Assembly (NCBI GenBank): GCA_910587395.1
Contig: CAJULJ010000001.1
Location: forward strand, 17,752 to 81,751
Origin: an uncultured Oscillospiraceae bacterium
Lineage (GTDB): Bacteria; Bacillota; Clostridia; Oscillospirales; Oscillospiraceae
Direction of reading: 5' to 3'
Length of the DNA: 64,000 bases
A model generated the notes under the pieces. It was not told the DNA's origin and ran no database searches. It saw only the letters and a list, made by a program, of their open reading frames with translations. The translations under genes and the position numbers were made by a program. Positions 16,860 to 24,619 of the stretch are shown here, in pieces; positions within the stretch are counted from its first letter, which is position 1; each line of letters begins with the position of its first letter.

Positions 16860-18440
16860 ATGAGCCAAGAGCCCAATACTACGCTGAACCGTGCAAAGCC
16901 GTATCAGTTAATGCTGTTCCCACTGAACAACGGCGCAACCAACGTCTATTTTGTCCTGATCCTGTCCTATGTGGCCCAGTTCGGCTCTAGCATTTTGAAG
17001 CTGGGTATGTTTGCCTCCATCATGGTCACCGTGATGCGGGTGTGCGACGCCGTCACCGACCCCATCATCGGCGCCATGATGGACCGCACCAGCACCAGGA
17101 TCGGCAAATTCCGCCCCTTCATGATCCTGGGCAGCGCCGTCATGGCGGTGAGCGTTATCGCGCTTTATGTGCTGCTGCCGTTCATTCCTGAGAGCATGAT
17201 GTGGCTGCGCTACGTGGCTTTCGTGGTAGTGTATTTCGTCTGGGTCATCGGCTACACCTTCCAGACCTCCTGTACCCGGGCGGGCCAGACCGTGCTCACC
17301 AACGACCCCAACCAGCGGCCCATGTTCACCATCTTCAATACGGTGGGCTCCCTGCTGGGCATGGGGGTCATGCAATTCATGATCCCGCTGGTGAAGGGGA
17401 TGTACGACGTGAAGGACGCGGCGGGCAACGTCATCACCTCCGGCTACGCTGATCCCATGGTGTACCGCATCATCACCCCCATCGGCATCGCCATTTCCGT
17501 GTTCCTGACTATCCTGGCCATCATCGGCATTGCCGAGAAGGATAACCCCAAGTACTATGGTATCGGCGGCGAAAAGCAGGAGAAGGTGAAGCTCTCCGAG
17601 TACGTGGAAATCATCAAGAACAACAAGCCCATGCAGCGGCTGATGGTGGCGGGCGCGGGGTGCAAGCTGGCCCTGGCCATCGCTACCAACACCACTGTCC
17701 TGCTGGCGCTGTACGGCATCCTGATGGGCAACTACAACTCCCTCTACCTGCCCATGATGGTGCTGGGCTACGTGTGCGCGGTGCCCTTCTTCCTGCTCAG
17801 TATGCGCACCTCTCAGAAGCTGGGACAGCGGGCGTCCCTGGTGCGCTACGTCTCCGTAGCCCTGGGCTGCTACGTGGGCGTGCTGGCGCTGCTGCTGTTC
17901 AGCGACCACGGCACTCCGGCCCGTATGCTGTCCTTCCCCTTCCAGGGCGGCGGTGCCATCAACCTGTACACCATCCTGTTTATCATTTTCTTCGGTATCG
18001 GCTACGGCGCGTACTACGCCACAGCGGATATGCCCATTCCCATGGTGGCGGACTGCTCCGACTACGAGACCTACCGCTCCGGCAAGTACATACCGGGCAT
18101 CATGGGTACCCTGTTCTCCCTGGTGGACAAGCTGGTGTCCTCCCTGGCCCAGACGCTGGTGGCGTTTATTTTCCTCATCTGCGCGGGCCTGCACGAACTG
18201 CCGGACGACGGTACGCCTTACTCCGGCGGCATCAAGGTGGCGGTGATCGTGATGTTCTGTATCATCCCCATGCTGGCCTGGGCGGCCACCCTGCTGGCCA
18301 TGAAGGGCTACTCCCTGACTGGCGAGAAGATGAAGACCATCCAGGCGGTGAATGCCGCCCGGAAGGAGGCTGTTGCAGGCGGCATGAGCCTGGGGCAGGC
18401 CATGGAATCTATCACAGACGAAACAGTGGGCAAAAAATGA
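16860..18440 (+). CDS. GPH-family sugar:cation symporter
   Basis: This encodes 526 residues from ATG 16860, 12 bases after the GH3 stop and behind AAGGAGGAA. It is a twelve-helix major facilitator protein of the glycoside-pentoside-hexuronide group. The signature DAVTDPIIGAMMDRT followed by RIGKFRPFMILGS is present, and the second-half signature ADCSDYE is near the end. It probably imports the oligosaccharide or glycoside hydrolysed by the GH2 and GH3 enzymes encoded just upstream. A cytoplasmic tail of about 45 residues ends the protein. Confidence 0.9.
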   Translation: MSQEPNTTLNRAKPYQLMLFPLNNGATNVYFVLILSYVAQFGSSILKLGMFASIMVTVMRVCDAVTDPIIGAMMDRTSTRIGKFRPFMILGSAVMAVSVIALYVLLPFIPESMMWLRYVAFVVVYFVWVIGYTFQTSCTRAGQTVLTNDPNQRPMFTIFNTVGSLLGMGVMQFMIPLVKGMYDVKDAAGNVITSGYADPMVYRIITPIGIAISVFLTILAIIGIAEKDNPKYYGIGGEKQEKVKLSEYVEIIKNNKPMQRLMVAGAGCKLALAIATNTTVLLALYGILMGNYNSLYLPMMVLGYVCAVPFFLLSMRTSQKLGQRASLVRYVSVALGCYVGVLALLLFSDHGTPARMLSFPFQGGGAINLYTILFIIFFGIGYGAYYATADMPIPMVADCSDYETYRSGKYIPGIMGTLFSLVDKLVSSLAQTLVAFIFLICAGLHELPDDGTPYSGGIKVAVIVMFCIIPMLAWAATLLAMKGYSLTGEKMKTIQAVNAARKEAVAGGMSLGQAMESITDETVGKK

Positions 18441-18584
18441 TGAGATCACTTGGATAAATCAACAGCTCCACATTTTTTGAGGTGCTTACGCGCAATGCTG
18501 TAACAAAATATTTCTCAATCATTCGCCTCTGAAAACACGAAATAAAATGATACAGTATGTTGAAAAAGGGTGGCTTTTTGTCAT

Positions 18585-18612
18585 TGTGGAACACACCCGA
18601 ATCCCCTATTAT
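18585..18612 (+). promoter_or_regulatory. Predicted sigma-A promoter of the second GPH symporter
   Basis: TTGTGG (18585-18590) and TATTAT (18607-18612) are separated by 16 bases in an AT-rich 248-bp gap. The predicted start is near 18619, directly before a perfect palindrome. The rest of the gap (18441-18584) shows no gene. Confidence 0.55.
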
Positions 18613-18620
18613 TTATTGTA

Positions 18621-18636
18621 GGATTTGTACAAATCC
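18621..18636. promoter_or_regulatory. Perfect 16-bp palindrome, candidate operator
   Basis: GGATTTGTACAAATCC is a perfect inverted repeat. It falls at about +2 to +17 of the predicted transcript, the classic place for a repressor roadblock. Its symmetry fits a LacI- or GntR-type dimer better than the AraC-type regulator encoded nearby. Confidence 0.55.
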
Positions 18637-18688
18637 AGGCTCTGATTGATTGTGACCGTCAAGTAAAATGACAGAGGGAGAGATTGTT

Positions 18689-20161
18689 ATGGTAAAACGC
18701 ACCAGAGTTAAAAACCCGGATGCCGTTACGCTGCGAGACTGTTTCGGCACCACCGCGCTGTCCACTGTAAATGGGCTTTGCACCGTGTTCATGTCCAGTC
18801 TATTCATGCAGTATATGACCGACTATGCGGGGCTGGGCGCCATGGGAGCCACGCTGGCCACATCGCTGCTCCTGTTCGCCCGCATCTTTGATGCGGTGGA
18901 CGATCCGATTCAGGGATTTGTGATGGATCGCGGGAAGCGGACCAAGATCGGAAAATACAAGCCCTTCTTCCTCCTCAGCATCCTGCTGACCGGCATTGGC
19001 TGCATCCTCCTCTACTCGCTCCCGTCTGCCTTTGCGACAAAGCCGGTGCTGATTGTCGTGTGGGTCATCTTCTTCTACCTCATGTTCGACGTTGGCACGT
19101 CTTTCTACAAGGATAACCTCCTGTTTCGGACGATGACCAATGACCCCAATGAACGCTCCAAGCTGGTCATCGGCCCCCGGGTGTGGACCATGATGCTGGG
19201 TGTTGTTACCTCCGCCTTTACGGCCGTGCTGGTTACGGTGAACGAAACGGTTGGGAACTATCACGACTCGTTTGCCATCCTGATCACCGTTATTGTTGGC
19301 GCGGCGATGGTGATTGCCCTGATCGGCTGGTTCTTGGTCAAGGAAAAGCACAGCGCGCAGGGAAATGAGGCAGAACCGGTAAAATTTAAGGACTTCTTCC
19401 TTCTGTTCAAAGAGAACAAGCCCATGGTGATCTATTATTTAAAGGGCATCTTTGCCGGCTTTATCTGGTCCCTCATTTTCGCCACCCCTGCGTACTACAT
19501 CAAATGGGGCTTCTGTACTGACCTTGCCACCGGCGTCACCAACATGGAGCAGTATGGTGTCCTCAACGGCATTTCCTCCATGATGATGCTCATCCCGCTG
19601 CTGTTTGGCGCGGTCATTGGCCGCCCGATCCTGAAGCTCTTTAAGAATAACCCGATCAAAATGACCTGCTCCCTGCTGGTCATGCAGTCGGTGGGCGGCC
19701 TGATCCTGTTCATTGCCCAAATGACGGGGCTTCTGGCGAAAACTCCCGCGCTGTTCTTCATCACCATGTTCATCATGGCGGTGGGTGTGGGAACCGACTT
19801 TGTCCCCCAGTCCATGGTGGAGATGGAAATCATGGACTACAACATTTACAAAACCGGCAAGGATCGCTCCGCCCTGACCATGGTGGCCGGCGGCTTCATC
19901 GTCAAGGCTCAGGCGGCGCTTTCTGCGGCAATCATCGGCTCTGTGCTCATGGCGATCGGCTACAACGTAGACCCCGTCACCTCTGATTACCTGGGCGAGC
20001 TGTCGCAGATCCCCACCATGCTCAACTGGTTCATCGTCATTATGGGCCTGGTCCCCGCAATTCTCGGCGTGATATCCGCCCTGATCCTGCGTAAATACCC
20101 CATTAAGGAAGACGAGCGCAGGAAGATCCGCGAATGCCTCGATCAGCGCAACGCAGGATAA
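18689..20161 (+). CDS. GPH-family sugar:cation symporter
   Basis: This encodes 490 residues. ATG 18689 has AGAGGGAGA at a proper distance; an in-frame ATG at 18668 has no such site. The GPH signature DAVDDPIQGFVMDRG plus KIGKYKPFFLLS is present, with about twelve helices, and DYNIYKTGKDRSA in the second half. Unlike the symporter at 16860 it stands alone behind its own promoter and palindrome, so it may respond to a different inducer. Its stop is three bases from the stop of the convergent AraC-type gene, with no terminator between. Confidence 0.9.
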   Translation: MVKRTRVKNPDAVTLRDCFGTTALSTVNGLCTVFMSSLFMQYMTDYAGLGAMGATLATSLLLFARIFDAVDDPIQGFVMDRGKRTKIGKYKPFFLLSILLTGIGCILLYSLPSAFATKPVLIVVWVIFFYLMFDVGTSFYKDNLLFRTMTNDPNERSKLVIGPRVWTMMLGVVTSAFTAVLVTVNETVGNYHDSFAILITVIVGAAMVIALIGWFLVKEKHSAQGNEAEPVKFKDFFLLFKENKPMVIYYLKGIFAGFIWSLIFATPAYYIKWGFCTDLATGVTNMEQYGVLNGISSMMMLIPLLFGAVIGRPILKLFKNNPIKMTCSLLVMQSVGGLILFIAQMTGLLAKTPALFFITMFIMAVGVGTDFVPQSMVEMEIMDYNIYKTGKDRSALTMVAGGFIVKAQAALSAAIIGSVLMAIGYNVDPVTSDYLGELSQIPTMLNWFIVIMGLVPAILGVISALILRKYPIKEDERRKIRECLDQRNAG

Positions 20162-20164
20162 AGC

Positions 20165-21196
20165 TCAGTCCTCCGAAGCGTGCCGGCGGTACTCCAACGG
20201 TGTGAGATGATACTCCCGCTGAAATACTTTGTAGAACTGCGTCCTGTTCTCGTATCCCAGCGATGCTGCGATCTGGCTGACCGGGAATTCCGTGTTCCTC
20301 AGCAGACGTGCAGCCTCAGCCAGCTGCACCTTCTGGCAATACGCTTTGAGGGTGTACCCGGTGTGCCTCTTGATGATGCGGGAGATATGCTCACAAGAGT
20401 AGTTGAGCGCCTCCGCAAGCTCAGTCCGGCGGATGACCCCGTGTTGTGCCTCGATCAGCTTCTTGGCCTGCTCCACGGCCATCAGCTCCCGGCTGTGCCC
20501 CAGCGAAACATGGGTGGCCTTATAGACATCGGGGCTTTCCAGCGCGGCAAACAGCCGAAGTAAAGAGGAATAGATGTCAAACTGATAGCCGATCCGCTTC
20601 ACGGAAAATGCGCGGATCAGTTCCTGGGTCAGCTGCGGGATCGCGTCCGTCCCCAGAAGGGTAAAGTCCAGGTAGTCCTTTTTATAGGCGGCGCGCTCCG
20701 AAAGGTTGTCACTGAAAAACTGATTGAGGATGCTTTTGTACTGGAACGGCGGCGGAAATGATTTGGGCCACTGCGTCAGCAGCGCGGGGTCGATGCCGAT
20801 GTAAACGATATCCGCGTTTGACATATCTGTTTCCCGGTGCATGGTATTTCGGTTGAGGAGGCAGAGGTTCCCCTGAGTATAGGCGGTCTCTGCCTCCTCA
20901 ATCATGACCCGGACGTCCCCCCGCTGCACATACATCAGCTCGAAGAAGTTATGCTTGTGCATATAGGTTTCATGAAAGAACTCGCTTCTTGCCGGAGTGT
21001 GGACGCAAAAGGACCACGTATCCATATAGTTGGAAAACAGGTACTCCTGGGGCGTATGGATGCTGGTCACCACCGACAACGGAGAAAAATAGTCCCGCTC
21101 GGCCGTATGGTCGCGAAGATAGTTCGGGCCATGGCTGTCGGTTTGATCCCGCATCTCATCAATGCTGTCAAAATACAGATGTGTCATGTTTTCCAT
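20165..21196 (-). CDS. AraC-family transcriptional regulator
   Basis: This encodes 343 residues with ATG at 21196 behind AAGGGGGC. The N-terminal half is a cupin-like sensor (YMHKHNFFELMYVQRGDVRV, MHRETDM). The C-terminal 100 residues are a double helix-turn-helix of AraC type (LAEALNYSCEHISRIIKRH and VSQIAASLGYENRTQFYKVF, then the closing TPLEYRR). It is divergent from the long GH43-led operon with only 62 bases between start codons. It is therefore the obvious candidate sugar-responsive activator of that operon. The inducer is unknown; arabinose or a decorated oligosaccharide is a guess. Confidence 0.92.
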   Translation of the reverse strand: MENMTHLYFDSIDEMRDQTDSHGPNYLRDHTAERDYFSPLSVVTSIHTPQEYLFSNYMDTWSFCVHTPARSEFFHETYMHKHNFFELMYVQRGDVRVMIEEAETAYTQGNLCLLNRNTMHRETDMSNADIVYIGIDPALLTQWPKSFPPPFQYKSILNQFFSDNLSERAAYKKDYLDFTLLGTDAIPQLTQELIRAFSVKRIGYQFDIYSSLLRLFAALESPDVYKATHVSLGHSRELMAVEQAKKLIEAQHGVIRRTELAEALNYSCEHISRIIKRHTGYTLKAYCQKVQLAEAARLLRNTEFPVSQIAASLGYENRTQFYKVFQREYHLTPLEYRRHASED

Positions 21197-21216
21197 GCTA
21201 ACGCCCCCTTGAGGGC

Positions 21217-21245
21217 AGTATACCACAAAAATGCGCGTTTTTAAA
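21217..21245 (-). promoter_or_regulatory. Promoter of the AraC-type gene with embedded near-palindrome
   Basis: On the minus strand, TTTAAA (21245-21240) and an extended TGG-TATACT (-10 at 21222-21217) are 17 bases apart. The spacer contains part of AAAAATGCGCGTTTTT (21227-21242), nearly symmetric about GCGC. A regulator bound there would touch both divergent transcription units. No clear forward promoter is visible in the same gap. Confidence 0.5.
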
Positions 21246-21258
21246 GGAGGAACCACCA

Positions 21259-22722
21259 TTGAAACGGCAATGCTACAATCCCTATCTCCCCAGCTGGGAA
21301 TACATCCCCGACGCTGAACCGAGGGTGTTTGGCGACCGGCTGTACATCTATGGGAGCCACGATCTGTTTGGAGCCAAGGAATACTGCGAGGGCAATTACG
21401 TCTCCTGGTCGGCCCCGGTGGGCGACCTTTCCGACTGGCGGTACGAGGGCGTGATCTTCAAAAAAGAGGATACCCCGTGGAATAAGGAAAAGCTGTCCTA
21501 CTATGCCCCGGATGTGGTGCGCGGTACGGATGGGCGGTATTATCTCTACTACTCCGTGGCCAATACGTCCATCACCTCCGTCGCCGTGTGCGACACCCCC
21601 GCGGGGAAATATCAGTATTTGGGCGACGTCCATTTCCCGGACGGGCGGGTCTATGGCTCAAAGCCGGAAGACTGGTTCGTGTTTGACCCCGCCGTACTGG
21701 TGGACGATGACGGACGTGTTTTCCTCTATGTGGGGAGCGGTCAGCCGTCAAACGGGAACTTTGGCCACGAGATCAAGGGCCTGTTTGTGATGGAACTCGC
21801 GCCTGACATGCTGACCATTATCAGCGAGCCGACGATCATCATGCCGGCGGATTTTGACCCCAAGAAGCCGAACTATTGGGAGGGCCCCTCTATCCGCCAC
21901 ATCGGTGAGTGGTACTATCTGGTCTATCCGGCCACCGACATCACCGGTCTCAATTACGCCATGAGCCTGTTCCCCGACAAGGGCTTTATCCACAAGGGGC
22001 CAATCCACTCCTCCAGCGATATCGGTTTGAACGGCAGAAAGCTCATGAACGCCGCCTATCCCATGGGCAACAGCCACGGCGGCATGGTGTGCGTCAACGG
22101 CCAATGGTACATATTTGACCACCGCACCACCAACGGAGTGAAAAAGAACCGGCAGGCCGTGGCCGAGCCCATTGAGATCCAGGAGGACGGCACGATTCAA
22201 ATGGTGGAGGCCACAAGCTGTGGATTGAACGGCGGCCCCCTGAAGGGGATCGGGACCTATCCGGCCTACATTGCCTGCGTCCTTCATCACGCCGGGGTGT
22301 TTGGCATCCGCAACCCTATGGGCGGACCTGAGATCACCCAGGACGGCCCGGACTATGAACCGCCGGAGCCAGAGGACGGCGAAGTGACGATGGACACGGA
22401 GCTTACCGCGCCAACGGCCTATATTTCCAAAATGAAGAATGGCAGCGTCGCCGGGTTCCGATATTTTGACCTGGAAGAAACCACGCGCATCGACGTGACG
22501 GTTCGCGGCGGAGGCGGCGTACTGGAGCTTTTGCCCGGGGAAAAGGGTGTCGTCATAGCTTCCATTTCCATTGCCGCCGCGGACAAATGGACGGCTGCCG
22601 GCACGAAATTCAACGCCAAGCGGCTGGCGCTGGAGAGCCGCCGGCCCATCGGCTCCTGCCCCCTGTATTTTCGGTATAAGGGCAAAGGCGCCCTTGATAT
22701 TTTGAACTTTACGCTCGCATAA
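21259..22722 (+). CDS. GH43 family glycosidase (arabinofuranosidase/xylosidase type)
   Basis: This encodes 487 residues with a TTG start at 21259, chosen because AAAGGAGG lies eight bases upstream. A five-bladed beta-propeller GH43 domain is recognisable: an early Asp in WEYIPDAEP as general base candidate, VFDPAVLVDDDGRVFLY, and a Glu in YWEGPSIRHIGEWYYLVY as acid candidate. A C-terminal beta-sandwich follows. No signal peptide, so it acts on imported oligosaccharides, probably removing arabinosyl or xylosyl side groups. It leads the long operon, and a paralogue lies at 28516. Confidence 0.88.
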   Translation: MKRQCYNPYLPSWEYIPDAEPRVFGDRLYIYGSHDLFGAKEYCEGNYVSWSAPVGDLSDWRYEGVIFKKEDTPWNKEKLSYYAPDVVRGTDGRYYLYYSVANTSITSVAVCDTPAGKYQYLGDVHFPDGRVYGSKPEDWFVFDPAVLVDDDGRVFLYVGSGQPSNGNFGHEIKGLFVMELAPDMLTIISEPTIIMPADFDPKKPNYWEGPSIRHIGEWYYLVYPATDITGLNYAMSLFPDKGFIHKGPIHSSSDIGLNGRKLMNAAYPMGNSHGGMVCVNGQWYIFDHRTTNGVKKNRQAVAEPIEIQEDGTIQMVEATSCGLNGGPLKGIGTYPAYIACVLHHAGVFGIRNPMGGPEITQDGPDYEPPEPEDGEVTMDTELTAPTAYISKMKNGSVAGFRYFDLEETTRIDVTVRGGGGVLELLPGEKGVVIASISIAAADKWTAAGTKFNAKRLALESRRPIGSCPLYFRYKGKGALDILNFTLA

Positions 22723-22737
22723 CGAAGGAGGATAACC

Positions 22738-23862
22738 ATGGACTGGACACCAATTTGGCATCAAGCCGCCGCCCCCGCATTCGCTATGGGCCTGTTGGCA
22801 GGGAAAAGGAAAACGGTGGTGTTTCATGTAACGCCCCAGGTTTCCGGTGAGAAGCTTCGGGTTCGTTTCTCAAATCACTATGGGAAGAAACCCTATGCCA
22901 TCGGCGGACTGACGATATGGGCGCAGGGGAAGATGCACCCCGTTACGAGCAGCGGCAATGGCTCTTTCTCTGTTCCCGTGGGAGAAAGCTGCTATTCTGA
23001 CGAGATTTCGTTCCCGGCGGCCCAGGGTGAGGAGCTGGAGATCAGGCTCTATTACGCGTCAAAGGTTATGGACAGCAATATGACCGAGGAGGCCGCCGTG
23101 GTCTACCCGGGCGATCACACCGGGGACAAGGAGCTTCCCCCGGTTCGCAGGGAGGGCTATAAGGAGCAGTACAACCTCTATGAAGCCATTCCTGGGATGG
23201 ATCAGATTGATGTGCTCACCGGCCAGCCGTCGAAGATCATCGCAGCCTTCGGGGACAGCATAACGGCCATGAACCGCTGGGTGAAGCCGCTGCAAAAGCG
23301 CCTGTCCGACGCCTACGGCGGCAGGTACGCGCTGATGAACGCAGGTATCAGCGGGAACTGCCTGCTCTATGATATTCCGGGGCTGATGGGGGCTTCCTAC
23401 GGGGAAAAGGGGGTATCCCGTTTTGAACGCGATGTGCTCCGCTTTGACGGCCTCCACGGGGTGATCCTCGCGCTGGGCGTCAATGACGCGGCTTATTACT
23501 CCAAAAAGACAGAGGCGCTTATCTCCCTGGAAAAATACGCGTCTGCCGTAACAGACATCGTGGAGCGGCTCCACAAGATGGGCGTCCGGGTGATTGCCCA
23601 GACCCTCCCGCCCCGCATCGGGTTTGTGAAAAAGGGCTATACCCCGGAGATGGAGGCCCTGCGGGTCAGTATCAACGGATGGATCAGGGAAAGCACGATG
23701 TTCGACTACATATTTGACGCGGATGCCCTGCTGCGGGACCAGAACAATCCCTCGGTCACCGACGAGCGCTACCATCAGGGCGATCACCTGCACCCGAACC
23801 AGGCCGGCGGTATGCTGCTGGCACAGGCATACGATTTGAAACAGCTGACCGGGGAGGCGTAG
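22738..23862 (+). CDS. Cytoplasmic SGNH/GDSL esterase
   Basis: This encodes 374 residues from ATG 22738 with GAAGGAGG upstream. An N-terminal beta domain (VVFHVTPQVSGEKLRVRFSN) precedes an SGNH domain: IAAFGDSITAMN (nucleophile Ser), NAGISGN, LALGVNDAA, and GDHLHPNQAGG with the Asp/His pair. No signal peptide. Its place between GH43 and a CE4-type deacetylase suggests removal of acetyl esters from imported hemicellulose or pectin fragments. The acyl group is not shown by sequence. Confidence 0.85.
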   Translation: MDWTPIWHQAAAPAFAMGLLAGKRKTVVFHVTPQVSGEKLRVRFSNHYGKKPYAIGGLTIWAQGKMHPVTSSGNGSFSVPVGESCYSDEISFPAAQGEELEIRLYYASKVMDSNMTEEAAVVYPGDHTGDKELPPVRREGYKEQYNLYEAIPGMDQIDVLTGQPSKIIAAFGDSITAMNRWVKPLQKRLSDAYGGRYALMNAGISGNCLLYDIPGLMGASYGEKGVSRFERDVLRFDGLHGVILALGVNDAAYYSKKTEALISLEKYASAVTDIVERLHKMGVRVIAQTLPPRIGFVKKGYTPEMEALRVSINGWIRESTMFDYIFDADALLRDQNNPSVTDERYHQGDHLHPNQAGGMLLAQAYDLKQLTGEA

Positions 23863-23864
23863 GC

Positions 23865-24605
23865 ATGGGCAAGAAGTATTTTACACTCAGCTTCGATGAT
23901 GGGCTGGAGCAGGACAAGCGGGTCATCCGGCTGATGAAGCAATACGGGCTTAAAGGAACCTTCAACCTCAATGCCGGCCTGTTCGGCGTCCGCGGCGAGG
24001 TGAAGGGGATCGGAACCTTCTCCTTCCAGGACTGCCCCGAGGGGGTAAAGCACAAGTGGCCCTTCTCCTATGTGCGGCACAACCGAATCCCGCAGGACGA
24101 GGTGCTCCAGGTCTATGAGGGGATGGAAATTGCCACCCATGGCTTCCGGCATGAATCCCTGGGCGCTGTCAGCGAGGACGAAATGCGCGCGTCGGTGGAC
24201 GCGGACAAGGCCGCCCTGGAGGGGCTCTTTGGCGTCCCCATCGTGGGCCATGCTTATGCGCAGGGCTCCACCTCACCGGCGGTGCAGGCGTATTTGAAGG
24301 AACGGGGCTACCGGTATGCCAGGGCAGTGTTCCCCTCCGGCGGCTATGAGTTCCCCGAAAACCCGCTGAACTTTCGCCCCTCCACCTCCATCATTTTGAA
24401 GGACGCCATGAAGCTGGTGGAGCGCTTCAAGCGCGAGGAGGCCCAGGATCGGGACTTGCTGCTATACCTCTGGGCGCACAGCTATGAAATGGACTACGGA
24501 AAGGGCAATGCCAGCTGGGATGCCCTGGAACGGCTTTTTGAGGCCATCGCGGGGCGCAGCGATATCGTATACTGCACCAACAGCGAGGCATTCTCACATA
24601 TTTGA
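23865..24605 (+). CDS. Polysaccharide deacetylase (NodB/CE4-like)
   Basis: This encodes 246 residues and starts two bases after the esterase gene. NodB homology motifs are visible: TLSFDDGLEQD (catalytic base and metal Asp) and THGFRHES (metal histidines), with GTFNLN between. There is no secretion signal, so unlike most CE4 enzymes it is predicted to be intracellular. The neighbours point to imported acetylated oligosaccharides rather than peptidoglycan. Canonical later CE4 motifs are less clear, so the exact reaction is uncertain. Confidence 0.82.
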   Translation: MGKKYFTLSFDDGLEQDKRVIRLMKQYGLKGTFNLNAGLFGVRGEVKGIGTFSFQDCPEGVKHKWPFSYVRHNRIPQDEVLQVYEGMEIATHGFRHESLGAVSEDEMRASVDADKAALEGLFGVPIVGHAYAQGSTSPAVQAYLKERGYRYARAVFPSGGYEFPENPLNFRPSTSIILKDAMKLVERFKREEAQDRDLLLYLWAHSYEMDYGKGNASWDALERLFEAIAGRSDIVYCTNSEAFSHI

Positions 24606-24619
24606 GGGGGCGCAGATAG

